Positions 46,301-61,300 of a stretch of 64,000 nucleotides of DNA are shown piece after piece. A model generated the notes under the pieces. The model was not told where the DNA came from and ran no database searches. It saw nothing but the letters and a program-made list of their open reading frames with translations. This DNA comes from Limnoperna fortunei (lineage: Eukaryota > Mollusca > Bivalvia > Mytilida > Modiolidae). Each line of letters starts with the position of its first letter. The first letter of the stretch is position 1. The position numbers and the translations under genes were made by a program. Location of the stretch: assembly GCA_944474755.1 (NCBI GenBank), contig OX104118.1, forward strand, positions 74,665,865 to 74,729,864, written 5' to 3'.

Positions 46301-49300
46301 TTTGTATATCTTGTTTTGTTGTTTTCATTTTGTGAAAAGGGGGCCTTTGTGGGCGTAGTTAAGGTTGTCTGCTATTTATTACCTGCCTTTTAATACTCAG
46401 GTTGCAGATTCAAGTCTCACTGCAGGCAGGGTATGATCAAGGATTGCCAGTTTCTTGCCACAAGTTTTGGGTTTTCACTAGGTACACGGGCTTTTGCTAA
46501 CAATAAAACAGGACTCCATGAAATAGCAGAATAATTGCTGAAAGTGGCTTTAAAGCCCATTCAAACAAACAGATCTTCATTGAAAAGATTTATTTTCCTC
46601 TTGGAGGTATTCTGGTAGGGTATAGGAGCATGACACAGTTAGGGTTCAGGATCAATTTATTTTGGTCAGAACCATGGTCAACATTTTCTGAATGTCAACT
46701 AGGACTACATATACGTGTACATACTGGGTACAAAATTCATTCAGTCAAAGGCTTCCAATACATGAATATTGATTTTTGTTTGTTTATTTAATTAGGTCCT
46801 ATCTTAAAATAGATTATGAGTCATGTATATGTTTTCAAATAATTGTTTGTAAATTTAAGAAAAAGATTATTTCAAGTGCGCTCAATGCAAATTAGAACAT
46901 GGTCAGACCTTTGTCGGTAGTATAGTGAGGTATAAAATGAAGACAAATATAAGGTCTGATCATGTTCTGATTATAATATAGCCCAATTACAATAATATAT
47001 TTCAATTCTAACATGTCTGACAAATGTATTAAAATACCAAAATGGCTTGAAGTCATATTGGTTTTTAAAACTAAAAAAGATATGTCCAGAAATGCCAAGT
47101 AAAGCAAATAAAATTAACTTACAAATATATGCTTGTCAGTTTTTGAAATAAAGGTTTCTCTTGATTTTTACCAAAACTGTGTTGTTCCAAGTTAAAGTTT
47201 TTATGCCACAGTGACAACATGTCCGCGGGCATTTAGTTTTACTCGTGTCCATCCATCCTTACGAATTTCCATCAATCTTTTCTCAGAAACTGTACATTAG
47301 AACAATTTGAAATTACGCAGGGTGGTTCAGTATCAAGTTGTACATCTTTAGCGATTTTCAGACTTGTCAGACAACTAATTCCTGTTTAGGACTTCATTTA
47401 ACCGGGCCATCTGTGTCCCATGGACACAATGGGACACATTCTTCAATTTTTCCAGTTGAGCTTGTATTGATATCGAAGTCACAGCAGGCTCTATGCTTAT
47501 TAAAAACCTTTCGTGTCCTCAAAGCGTATGAAACCATAATAAAATTAAATTAGATTATTTATCTTATACATGTAAAAATATTGTTTAAAATGAGAAATAT
47601 GTGTGCAAGAAAGTCTCGTAAAAAAATAGTAAAAAGGTTGGAACACAACAGTCATCTCATACAAATAACATATTCTTTGGTTGACTTGTAACTGATAGTA
47701 ATTTCTAGTCAATTATTGACTTAATCTATTATTAAATGATATTTATATCATATTCAACCTAATGCCAGTGTCATGTAGCATAAATAATAAAAACCTCTAA
47801 CTGATCTCCTTCATTAGCACATATCACAAATCAAGTCTGTTGATTGATAATGGGTCACCTGTCACCTAATTAATGATATTAAGATACAAAATCAAATATT
47901 GGTCACCTGTCAGCTAACTAATGACATTAAAATAAAATTCCATTAATTAATGCCTGTACATGAATATATCTACATGTATAAACATGTTCATTTTGGTTTA
48001 ACATCTTAGAGGTATTTAAATAGAGGATTTGTTACACTGACCGTATTACACAATGGTTTTTATTCTTGACAAAAAGTTTCCAAACACGTAAGTTTAAACT
48101 CTTTGTTTAACTTGTGGATATATATTTTTGTATTTGTATGTAACTTATTCTTTCATCCAACAAACATTAATCTATACACCAATATTTACATTATACAGAA
48201 GATAATTATATGGATCATAAATGCCAGACCTTGGTGCCTTTGTCAGATTTTTGTATAAAGAAAAGTATGATGTATAAAGAAATATGGCTATATTTGAACC
48301 TTAAATATTGAGTTTGAGTTCTTTTTTTGTTTGGGGGCCACTTTGTCTATGAAGCAGTTCTTTTTTTGTTTGGGGGGCCACTTTGTCTATGAAGCAGTTC
48401 TTTTTTTGTTTGGGGGGCCACTTTGTCTATGAAGCAGTTCTTTTTTTGTTTGGCGGGCCACTTTTTCTATGAAGCAGTTCTTTTTTTGTTTTGGGGGCCA
48501 CTTTGTCTATGAAGCAGTTCTTTTTTTGTTTGGGGGGCCACTTTGTTTATGAAGCAGTTCTTTTTTTGTTTGGGGGGCCACTTTGTCTATGAAGCAGTTC
48601 TTTTTTTGTTTGGGGGGCCACTTTGTCTATGAAGAAGTTCTTTTTTTTGTTTGGGGGCCACTTTGTCTATGAAGCAGTTCTTTTTTGTTTGGGGTGCACT
48701 TCAATGAAGAAATCTACCATTGATCACTGGTGTGGCATCATGGGATTTTTTAGTTTGAGCATGACATCAGACATGTGTGCTTGAACCTAACATTAATTGA
48801 CCACAGAGAAGACGATTCTAAATTGCTATTAATTCGTGCCTGATCCAATTGTCTTTTGTTTTTGACAATAAACTATTATTTGACTAAGATTTCCAGTTTT
48901 CAAGCCCAAGGTGGGCATTTTCATCAGCTACTGTGACTTCCTCTCAGATAGTAACTGTAAGCAATGATAAAGCAACAAAGTTTATAAAGTTCTAACAAAT
49001 CTGTTACTCAATGTAAATTGGATATTACTTTTTCATGTGAAGTAACAGAGAGCTGTAATCCTAAATTGTTTATTTAACAAATTGAAGCCTATTATTGTAA
49101 TTAATGTCCATTTTCAGGATTATCAAAATTAAATAAAAATAAAAATATAATGGGTGAATAGATATTATCTTTGTCAGGTGTTCTGGTAATTTTTTTAAGT
49201 TTACACCTAAAATGTGTAAATTATTGAATGATTGACACTAGAAATATGGCAGTAACATGTATTGCTTGCTAACTCAGATTTATTAGTAAATGAACCCCCC

Positions 49301-52300
49301 CCCCCCCAAAAAAAAAAAAAACCCAAACAAACCCCTCCCCCCAAAAAAACCAAATGATGTATGTTAAGCCATTAACACATACACGTAAGAGACTTGTTTC
49401 TATAATAAGAGTCTGAGACTCTCCATAGACTTATAACATCAAACAAATCCATTTATAATCAAATGTTACAACCTTTGGTCAGTACTTATATGAGTTAAGC
49501 TGTGGGATGTAGTGGACTCTTGTCAGGTTCTTTTGGACTTCTCCCAGAGTAAAAATTGGATATAGATATAGCATATTAAGTTATTGACTGCAAGATAAAC
49601 ACATCAGACAAGATATGTAGTAACGTTTCCAAGACAACCTGCTGTTTCTATGTTTGTTATAAGCAGAATATTAATGATAAAAGTCAGATTAAGAATAAAC
49701 CTAACATGAAATGATTGCCTTAGAATTGTTAAAAAGAAAATCTTACCCTAAAATGGATCTTTTTCTGTCATGTATTGCTTTCAGTGGAAAAATGTTGAAA
49801 AAAAAAATGGTCATTTTTGGCTGGATTTCACAGAGTGAAAATCTGTGTTAAAGTATGGTGAATGTTGGGCGGGCAGGCGGGGAAAAATTTTTCGTAACAG
49901 TTTCCTCAGCAACTAGTAATCATAGTCTCTTGAAATTGGTATGCAGCATCAGCATGGCCTCCCATAACGTGGGATTCGATTTCAGGTCTGTCGCTCACCA
50001 ACTTCCTGTTAACTGACTTAGTTAATTTTTAACGAAATCCGGCCATTTCTGTCTTTGATTGATTTTTATCAATTCAGATAATTTCTTGGTTGATAACCAT
50101 AAAAAATGTGTTTTCTTTATATGGGATCCATATGAAGTATGACAGTTGTTTAAAAGATTTTTTTCAGGGCTGTATCAGCACCAGTTATAATATGTGTGTA
50201 TTTTGTATTTAAGCATGTAACTAAATAAATGTCTATATTATTCATGTTGTCAAATGTAAGAATTATATTCTTTTTTATATTTTTCAGTCCATCTGACCCT
50301 TTTGAAGACGTCAGTATGAGTGGGCCTCCTGGAAGGTAAAAGTTTGTCCACTTTGATGGGCTTAGTATACCTATAGATAATTTATGCTTAAATGCATTCA
50401 CCTGGCATTTACCATCAGTTGTTATGTTATAGATAAAAAAATGCTGAAAGTAAAATACCAGTAAAAGCACAAACAATAAAAGTATACTTGTATGCCAGCT
50501 AGTACAGTTCACACAGGACTTGTTTACCCCACTTACCCAGTGAATAGGGGTATACTGTTGTCATTCTCTCTGTTAGTGTGAGCCTCCATCTGTAACCATT
50601 GTCCCTCACATTTTTTTATCAGCAATGGTAACTGATACAATACTGAAATGTTGTCAGTAGCTTTGTTTGCATTTTGTGGGATTTATACCTTCTCTCCCCA
50701 TAGGGGATAGGTGGTATACTGTTTTCGTATGTGTGAGAAGTTATATAGCGGGGGTATTATCATGGAGCATTACATTACAAAAATACCACTTTTACCTTAA
50801 TCTGGTATTTAAACTGGATTCTAATATTTTTCTATAATAATCTAACCCTTGTTACTTATGAACATCATTATGCCGTATAGAACTAATGTGGCAATGTCTA
50901 CAATAAACATTGCTTCCATTAGGATTTGTGTTGCATATTAGCAGTAATTTTACTGTTGCTAATTTAGAGTCGGTGGGTAATGCTTTTAAATTTTGTCTGA
51001 AAATGGTAAATAAAATAAAGTTATCTCAAATCTAAAGCTAATACTCTAATGTAATAAAACAAGCATTTTTTTTAATTCTGCAACTATACAATATCATTTG
51101 ACAGAGAAACCTTGGAATTTTGAGCATTATCCAATGAAAACAAATTATGCAAAAGTGTTTGTTTGATTTCAGTGTTGGTGATGACTACAACAATGCCATG
51201 AAACAGAAAAAGCTCGAGAATGAGGTAAGGATGTATTAAGTAAGAATTCTTTCTCTACATGGAATGAGGTAAGGATGTATTGAATTAAGTAAGGGCCTGT
51301 TTTCTGCATGGAATGAGGTAAGGATGTATTGTATTAAGTTGTGCTCTTTTTCTGCATGAACTCTGAAGTCTGGTTTACTTTCCTGACCAAGTCCCTTACC
51401 CTTATTACCCGTGTCCAGAATAGCTGAGTTGACCACATAGTTAAGTGATCAGTCTGTCCATCCGTCCAAAACTAATCGTGTAACGGCTATAACTTTTTTA
51501 TCTTTTGAGGTAGACTTTTGCTATTTGGTATGTGGGTATGTAATATCAAGGCGATGTGTCACATACCATGGCTGAGTAAAATAGCTGTTGCCTGAGGATA
51601 ACTTGCTGTTATCAAAGCTTACCTATTTACTATTCAAAACCTGACTAGCTGTTGAAGGATGCTGGCTGTTATCAAAGCTTACCTAGTCACTATTCAAAAC
51701 TTGACTAGCTGTTGCTAAAGGATAACTGGCTGTTATCAAAGCTTACCTAGTCACTATTTAAAATTTGACTAGCTGTGGCCAAAGGATAGACTAGCTGTTG
51801 TCACAGGATAACTGGCTGTTATAAAAGCTTACCAAGTCACTATTTAAAACTTGACTAGCTGTTACAAATCAATGATGTTTATTTCAATAGATTTCTTCTA
51901 TCATCAGTAACAATGACTGTGTCACAAGAAAACTATATTTCTAAAAGTATACAAAACATTTATTCTATTACGTCATACTCATTTCCGGTACAAAATGAGA
52001 TTGTGCTGCACATCCACGACCATCAGTGTGCTCGCGTCGCTTGAAGTAGTCGGACGTTGTCTGACCAAGCAGCGACCATTTTATTTGATTAAATAAAATC
52101 ATTAGTATGTCAACGTTGGCTTTATAATATCAGATTTGAAATATATGTCAACGTTGTTGACGGGAAAAAATTAAATAGTCATCTTATTGACTTTTATTCT
52201 TATATTGTGTCAACAGTCCGTAGCCCATTATACAAACAATTACAGGCTCAATCAGTTGTTGATTACTGAAAGACTCAGATCTATTTAATTCATTTATTTC

Positions 52301-55300
52301 AAGTTATGTAGATTATCTTTGATCAATAAAAAATTCTACAATATTTGAGAAAATGGCTGATAACATAGGTCATAAGGGACATTTAGGTATTGAATTGTAA
52401 TACCATTTCAAACTCACTCACCTTTGATCACCTATTGATTAGCAATGAAGAAATGATTTGAACACGTTTCATGCACTTAAATTTGCATGAAAAGCAACAA
52501 CCAAAAACGACAGTATAATGTGCATTACCAGACAGTTTTTCCTGTTTATGCTTTGATTGCAAGTTAATGTGAAATTTATTGTTGTGGATCTTGTTTGATA
52601 TTCAGTTATTTAATCAATATATTGTCAGTTAGTTAAGAGGGGTAACTTACTGCTGTATTACGTCAGAGCAAACTATTTTAAGCTAACATGCATATTGATG
52701 GAACAATGCATATGAGTTGATCTTTCCAGAGGTAGGTGTTCTTACTGGGGATCCTGCCAAAGGTAAGGGGTTCCCACTGGGCTTCCCCTGCTCATTAAAA
52801 TTGGGTGCTATGATATATATATAGTTGCAGAATTCTGAAAGTGGCAAAAAACTCAACCCTCAACAAACTTATATATATAAGAGGGAGAACTGATCTACAT
52901 AAAACAGTACCATGTTGTGATGGTAGTAACATTTTCTGATGTTCATCCAGTACCCTATTTCTTTTCTTTGTGTCCTAATAGATAACATATTAAAAATAAC
53001 TTGTACATGTAATTTGAAGCAATGTAATTCGATAAAATTACATGTATTATCAGCCCCTTGAAAATACTGAACAGGAAATTAAGATATCAGCTTTGTACAG
53101 CAGATTGTTCTTATTTCTAGTATGTATATGAAATAAATAGTGAACTGATAAAACTGAGGATATGGGTATAATTAATAGTTTTGTAAGCTACATTGTATTT
53201 TGTTAAGTATCGATTTAGCTAGGGTTATGATTGTCTGGTTCTATCTATAATCTGTATTTGTTTTCCTTTAACAAATCAAGATTGTGTTTTAAATGTCATA
53301 AGATTCTGTTAAAAAGGCCAGAGGTTGTACCATCTGATTGGAGACTCATGTATTATTAGTATTGATTCTTTTGTTGGAAATAGATTTTAGTCCTTGTAAC
53401 TTAATAAAAAATGTGCCTTAGTAGTAATATACTTGGTCGTTCTAATAGTAAACAAGCTTTCAAAGAATGCCTACTTATATTCTGTCATCTTTACAGAGAA
53501 GAAGAATAGAGGAACAGAACAAAAAGAAAAGATCACAGCTGGGTATATTCCAACCAAATGAGGATAGTCGTCCAAATTCTGGGGGTCGTAGACGACGTGA
53601 AGAAAAAAGCTCACTGTTGGGTAGTTCAAAACCTTCCACACCCACCAGTTTTGGTAAGAGGAACACTTTTACACTAGATAAAAGTTATAAAACAGTGTAG
53701 AACTCCTTGATTTAAAAATTGGCTTTTTGTGTTCAAACTTTCAAGAAGTTCTTAATTATCTAACTATTTTGCTTTTTGTCTGCTTCCTAGCTATTTTTAG
53801 TCTTTATTTAAAGGTTATATGATCAGTTAGAAGCAATTGAAAAAGTTTTTGTTACACAAGGTACCTCAGACTTGATATGTTTGCATTAATTTCATGGGAA
53901 AACACCACTAAACTTTATACTCTGGTACTAGTGTGAGTGTTAGTTTTAAGTACTGGTTCACATAAGAATCATGTTTTAAAGGTGGATAACTCAAAACTAT
54001 GTAGTATTAAGCATTAGAACTAGAAGATATACATTGTATATAAAATCTAGCGTTTCAAAATGACCAGTAGGCTTGATGAAACGTAGCTTACTAGCACTCT
54101 GAAGTAAGCTACATGCTAAGTTAGATTATTGTGGTTCTTTTACTCAGATATGTCATACATGCTGGATTAGTTTTGGCTAGCACTCAGAAGTCACTTGCCA
54201 AGTTATATTTTTATGGTGCTAACACTCAGAAATTACATGCATGTATCAGAGTTGCTCAAATCTGGTCCAGAGGTAGCTTAGGATGATTACTTGTTTTCAG
54301 TCACTAGTGATGCAGAATGAATACGAGACAGTTTGCTGTATCTACACTTGTGCTTATTATTATTGCTTTTAGGATAACTAATGGTAGTAATATTTGTGCA
54401 TTCTTAAAATGACCTCCTATTTCAAATCTTAATCATCTTCAGTTTAAATTTGTAACAAACTAAGTAATGATATTTCCTTCCAACTCTTTATTGCTTGGAT
54501 AACTTGTATTGCAACATTCAGATTTTCAATTCTTCATTGTTTTGCTTTCTAAAGAGGGTGAGTCTTTCTAAATATTGAAGTGTGTTTTGTCAGTAATTAA
54601 CTCCTTATGTAACAGACTACCTCCTTGATGTTCCTTCCAAAATGTGTAATTGCATGCATTTTAGGTTTAATTGATTTTGGGTTTTTTATATTTATACCAT
54701 ACCTCTTGCCAAAAGACACATGTAAATATTGTCTTGGTCATCTTTTAGTTATTGATCCCTAAATTGTTATTTTATTGACAGTTTCTACTTTAAATTGTAT
54801 GTATTATTGTATAAGTAACTTATGAATTCATGTTTTCTAAACTACTGAAAATAGATATTATTTAGGTTTTTACGCCTTTTTGGGTTTACAGTAGATACAT
54901 GTACACAATTTTTACAGAGGTCCAATTGCCAAAAAAATCATCATTCTACTTAGCCATTATTGATTCATTATAACACATTACATAAACGTGAACAGTATAC
55001 AGATCTATATATGTTCTTATAAAAGTGCTTATATGAATTTACATGTAATTAATTTTTGTCAAGGAGATGGAAATATATGAAAATATTTGCTTTTTAAAAA
55101 TAAAATATTGCCTTTTTAAAATAAATTTTGGTTTTTTAAAATAAATATTGCCTTTTACCAATAAAATATTTGTTTTTTTTTTTATTTAAAATAGTACAGC
55201 AATTAAATTTTATTGGTAAGTTTGCATGAAGGAGAAAAACATAGTTAGAAAGCTTTGACATCACATATTAAAATATTACAATAATTTTATTTATCATATA

Positions 55301-58300
55301 TACTGTAAAATCTTCTTACTCTGATCGCACAAATTGTTTTTTTTCTAAAAGAAAGAAAGAAAGAAAAATTTTTATTTGATAGGTTTGCACAATCATGTCT
55401 ATAGTAAAATCAAAATGTGTATAATGTAACAATTAACACATATTATAAATATTCATTTGTAATCTGTTCTCATCTATTCTACAAATTATAAATCATTATT
55501 TATCTATGCACAGATAACAATGTGTGATTTAATATTAAATTTGATTATTAGATATTTAGATTGCATGCATGAAAAATATACTTTTCTATTCAATTTTTGA
55601 TTTGTCTGCAATATAATCATTTGATTTTAATTGTTTAAACCTCAGTTTCTTTATACTATAAAAAAACCATAAGATGTTTGACCATGAGTTGATAAATTTT
55701 AGTTTCACTAAATAATTTATTTGTTGTGTTTCCACTTTTAATAGATATTTATTTTTTGACGTATCATAGATGTAAATGTTGCTGTCTGTTGGTATCTATA
55801 CATGTATTTTCATTAACATTAGGCCTTGTTTCAATTCATGAAAGCTATTCCAATTAAAAAAAACCATTGTTTGTGTGGAAACAGATTTTTTATTTTGGCC
55901 TGTCGTCAATTGTCATAAACCTACTAGATTAAGCTAAAATCGTACAAGAAGTACCTTGGTAGCAGTTCTGCTTTGAAAATTCTTCCTACATTCTCATATA
56001 TACTGTGATAGAATATATCTTAACGAGCAACTTTGTAGATGTATTGATTACATGACAAGATTTTTGACCATTAGAGAATAACATTCAAAGTCCATTTTGT
56101 TTTCCTTTTCTTGATATTTTGTTTTGGTATGAGATAAGTGAGAACCCCAAATATAATAAAAAAGGTTCAAAAACATAAAAAAGTCAAAAACATTGAGAAG
56201 TATTTGGTCAGATGTCTGTTATTCATTAAAAGATACTCTGTCCAGAACATTGTTTCCCTGAGTGAGCAAGAAAATGATATTAAAGAGGGCTATAAAAATA
56301 ATTCCATAATTAATATCTTGTTTCAGAATATGTAAACCCTGCAGCATATGAAGATGAAATCCATGAACCACCACAGCGTGACACAGTCACTGTTTTAAAT
56401 GTGACAACAGACAGTCATAGCGATGATAGTGATATCCCAGAAATCACAGCAGGTAATCACATTTATCACGGTAATTTTCTCACCAGGTTCAGTTTATTTA
56501 TTCACATGAATTAGCTGTCAGCATGATTGATATGTGTAAGTTTGCAAGTCTGAATGGTTACCACCGAATGCTACAGAAATTTGTCACATCCCGAAAACTT
56601 TATTCCACATCTTTTCACAATACAGTTGAAAAACTAGCTAAGTGTTAAGCTTCCACATTTTTTAACATTGGTTTACTCATGTTTGTCATAACAGTATTCG
56701 TGCAAATATTATGTGAAATGGTTACGAATCATCCTATAGATAAATTGTGAATGCAAAGTAGGGCGTTATTTGGAAAATATAGGAATAATGATAGTTTTTA
56801 TACCTTGCCACACGAAGTGGCGAGGTATTATGTTATACCCTTAGTTTCGTCCGTCTGTCCGTCCGTCCGTCCGTCCGTCCCCCAAAGGTTTCCAGATGAT
56901 AACTTGAAAACGCGTCAAATTATATTTTGCACAGCTGTTCAGTACAATAAAATACAGGTCAAGTTCAATTTTCAGGATGATCCGAAAAAGATTATTGAAG
57001 TTTTGCCACTTAACAAGTTTTCAAATGTGACAATAATTAAATTTTCTGGTCTAAGAAAGATAACTCATTTCTTTCTGTCTCTATATACTAGTATATAGTG
57101 GATGTATAGTATATACAGTATAGTATACTAGTATATACAAATAACTATTGATGAATATCGTGGAGGGGTATCATTTAATGTCCCATTAGATGCCCTATTT
57201 TTTATTCATATTTTCTTGTAATGTTATTGACCTTCTTTAAATTCTATCAATAGAAAAGGAAAAAAAAAAATTGTTCTTCCCCTTTTTTCCAACTTTGTTT
57301 TGTTTTGCAAGATATGTACCTATTGCAGGGTAAGTCTATGTCTGACTTTATCATTGTTTTACTGTAATTTTTATCCATGTTTGGTGTGGAAGTCAGTCAG
57401 ATATGTCATTTTTATTTATAGATAGATTATTTTTAAACTACTGTTGTCAGTGTTTTTGCTATGAAGCAATAGTATGAGGTGCATTTTGTATGAAAGATTT
57501 TTTGGCATTGAATGTGATAATAGGAAACACGAATGAAAGATGTCGAGATGGAAATACCCTTTATTGCATGGTAACTGTTGTGTAAAGGGCAATAACTCTT
57601 GTTCAAAATGTTTGCATGGATATATTACTGCATGTCCTAAATATTTGGTGCAGGGGAAGATATTCACACTAAAAAAGGAAAGAAAAATAAACAAGCCGGT
57701 CAGTGGACATTACCACCACCAAGCAACGATAATGTTTCCCAAATCAGCAATAAGAATCAGAGACGAAGCCAAAGTCGAAGTCCAGTACCTCAAAATACTT
57801 TTGAAATACCAAATATTGATCAGAGAAATTCACCAAATCATATGGAATACTCATCACAAACTATGGATTATAATGGTGAAAATGATGCTAATATTCCTAT
57901 GTTAGAAGGTACTGGATGATGGGCTCTATAACATCGTTATATCACACTTGTCAAAGTCGATAAATAATTGTGTAATTTATAATTTTCTTAGAAAAAAAAG
58001 GTTTAATTATAGAAAATGTAAAAAAAAGTTCAAATACAGCCCTTTAAATGGATGTAAGATTTGACAAGTGTATATACATATATTCAAAATAACAGCAGTT
58101 ACTAATGGTAGAATTAGCATATAACTAATGCTAGACTTCCATTTATATAACCAGTTGGTGAGAGTCTATAACAGTTATTTGATGTTCCTTTATGGTGCAT
58201 GCATATACTTAGTACCTGGTAGATGTTTTAGCACACACAAATAAGCAGAAACAATTGCAAGCTTTTCTGTGACCCAGCTTGAATGTTATACATGTAGTAT

Positions 58301-61300
58301 TGTAGTCTGTATTGCTAGTACATGTTTCTTTAAATTCATTTTGACAAGGTACCCATTTATGTTTATTTTTTGTTGATAAAACATGTTATTTTCACTAAAG
58401 TGAACACAAATAAATTGGTTTTATATAATATAGCAGTAAGTGTAAGGACATGCTTTTTTAAAGAATTTGCTTATATGGTGTTCAATGTTTGTTTTTACAA
58501 TTTTTTTATTGTTTAAACTGCTTTAAAATATTTACATACTGTCAAATTTTATATAAAATCGAATGCACTAATACTTCTTTGTTGCCAAACAATAAATAAT
58601 ACAAACTTTAAACTATAAATAAAATAACAGGCATGATTTACCAGTATGTAATCAAGTGAAAAAGAAACATGACATTTTTACCATAAATGTGCTTGGTGTT
58701 TGGTGAAATAAGATATTTGAATATAAATAGAAGTAGTGCATGTATTACACAATTTTGAACATTTTTATGTTTATTTATGTAAAATGCAACAAAACCTGTA
58801 AAATTATTAATTTGTATTTAAAATAAAATTAAAGAAGGACAATAGGTAACTCACCTGTAATTAAATGTCTAAAGTCACCTAAAGATAAGACAACGTATTT
58901 CTTAATGTTAAATGAAGTATATAGATATCACACAAGTCTGTACATGTGACAATATTGACTTAGTATGGATAGTTCTAACTGGGGTACAGTAGTGAGGTAA
59001 ATATGGCTGCAGCTCGACATGTATTTGTTGAGGATGAGTTGTCTCCCTCACATGATGATCTTGGGGCAATTACAAATCCAGGGTTTTACATGGAGGATAC
59101 AGGGTTCAATGAGGGTATGTAGATTTTTTCTAGATTATGAACCAAAATATTAAAACAGCTTGGTTTTTAAGCTTTTAATATTAGGTTATTAAAATAACTT
59201 ATTAAACATTTATATAAACCCCAAACAATACATTAAAAAAAAATTTTTTTTAAGTGTTTTGACACTTCACTTTTCTTTTGACTGTAAATCACTAATTAAA
59301 TTTTCATAAATACTTCTCCCTAGCTAGACTTTTTTTCTTTATTAAAAACATTATTTTATAAAACGTTTTAATGATTTTGTATCTCAAGGTTACAAAGAAA
59401 CTGAGGGATATCCATTGGATGTAAAGATGTTTACTAGATACATGTGTGTTCCAAAACAAAAGTCTCCCTTTAAATTCTAAAGCATGTTATCATGAATGTT
59501 GATAGGAAGTACACAGTTTTAATACTTTTTTGGAATGGATTCAAAAAATATCTTTATCTTTCCAATGCAGACATTTTTATAGGTTTATATTGATATTATT
59601 GCCAAGCTATATGAACACTGTTTACAAGACCCCAGACTTTATGATTTCTTTATTCTGCATTTGAATTCATTTTTTGTAGATCATAAAAGCATCTTCATGG
59701 GATTTTGTTAAAAGTTGTCAATATTTATACAGGTTTTACTTCTTTATCAGTCTGAGTTAAACAAATTTGGCATGTGTTTATGGCACATGTAATAATTATT
59801 TGTTAAAGATCTGCAGCAATGAGGGTGATAACAAAATATAGAACACCAAGGAAACTGTCAGAAATTAGTAATTCACATTAAAGGTTTATGAATCAAATAA
59901 AATTTCATGCACTGTTAATTAAAAATAAGAATTTATGCTCAGTTAATTAAAACAATCTCTGTTTATACTTTTAATTAATATGTTAAAAATTAATGCTTAT
60001 TTCCAATAGTTTTTATTGATTGATTGATTTCTGGCTTCATTTTTGGTTCTCAAAGAAACTTATTTCTTCATAATTAGTTGTTATGTTTAATATGTGTAAA
60101 AGTAAATAATTATAAAAAAAAATAAGACAGCAATAAATTGTGTTTACCAACATCCTGGATTACTTTCTCTGTGTTTTGTTGGCAGATTATTCAAAGGAAA
60201 ATAGCAAAAGTAGACAGTGTTTTAGAACTATCATAGAATTGTCTGTAGTATTATATATAACTAACAACATCTTATTTAATGGAATAGTAGCATAATACTT
60301 GGCAACACTTACAATATATACTGCCTTAATCTCTTTACTGTGTACTTGGCTTGACTCGTATCAAACTGGCTTTAAAAAAATATTTTGACACTTTTTATGG
60401 TGGTATACTGCATATTCTTACATACAATGAGCTTTTTAATAATTTTTTTTTATAAGATTTGTAAGATTTTTTTTTTAAAATACAAAAAACAGGAAAAGGT
60501 TACATTCTGTATTTTATATATCTCATAATAATTTGGGTCAAATATAGAATATAAAAAAGAAACATATTAGTTGATCATTTTAAATTCATTTATTTGTGTT
60601 AAAAAATCTTGTAAATATGTTTTGATTTCACGTCACAATAGTTGACAGTTAATATTTTATTTTGCAGACACTGGAAGAAAGAAAAAGAAAGATAAGAAGA
60701 AACCAAACCGACCTCCACCACCCCCTTCACATGGTCAGATGACGTCTGGAGGTAATCATGGATCCATGGGTAGCTTAGACGATCCACGGGAAGACGAGCC
60801 AGATGAAATCAGTATGCCAGTAGCACCACAGCCCATGTCAAAATCACCTAGTACTGCTAAACTGAAAAATGGTTACAACAGTGAGGTAAGTATGTCCTTA
60901 CCCTAGACTTGATGGGTGTTGCTCAGCGGGTCAAGATAATTGATTTAGTTTAGGCACACAGCATTAGGGATGTAGAGCTATCACTGGTGTTTAAAAATTT
61001 CACTGGGTACTTCTACTTCCTTCCCCAATACAAGTTAACATAGGTAATTGTTCTTTGATATGTGGTTATTTTTTGTATGAATAAAATCTTTATTACATGT
61101 TTTTTAGCCGAGTTGCAACGAAGTTGAACTCGGCTCTTGTTATGATGATGGGGTGGCTGGGTGGGCGGGCGTCAACAATTGGTTTCCGGACCATAACTCA
61201 GAAAGTTGTGAACCGATTTTAATGAAACTTAAGGATATTGTTACATACCATAAGAGGAGGAACCCTATTGATTTTGGGGTAAATCTGTTCAAGGTCAAGG

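Larger units (their letters stand above)
43330..50287 (+). other. Intron 1 of the tubby-like gene
   Basis: About 7.0 kb. It contains a GTCC-element relic (44.2 kb), a 39-bp minisatellite (44.8 kb), a 49-bp duplication (45.8 kb), an (AT)n tract (46.24 kb), a degraded SINE (46.3 kb), a GTCC relic (47.2 kb) and a 40-bp minisatellite (48.3 kb). No other exon is supported inside. Confidence 0.7.

Noticed and set aside
48318..48692. CRISPR-like or coding repeat
   Set aside because: 40-bp units abut each other; no spacers and no sustained frame.
50150..50512. 120-residue open frame on the - strand with a hydrophobic N-terminus
   Set aside because: It is antisense to exon 2 of the tubby-like gene, in AT-rich intron sequence where hydrophobic frames arise by chance.
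53467..53496. Start codon just upstream of exon 4 as a third isoform start
   Set aside because: The bases between are a pyrimidine-rich acceptor region (ctttacag); the frame is open by chance and the exon-3/exon-4 helix continuity supports splicing.
56751..57098. 115-residue open frame in intron 5
   Set aside because: It spans the hairpin, GTCC microsatellite and core of a GTCC-type element.
57540..57905. 121-residue open frame starting at 57,540
   Set aside because: It overlaps exon 6 in a different frame from the one that joins the neighbouring exons; shadow of the real exon.
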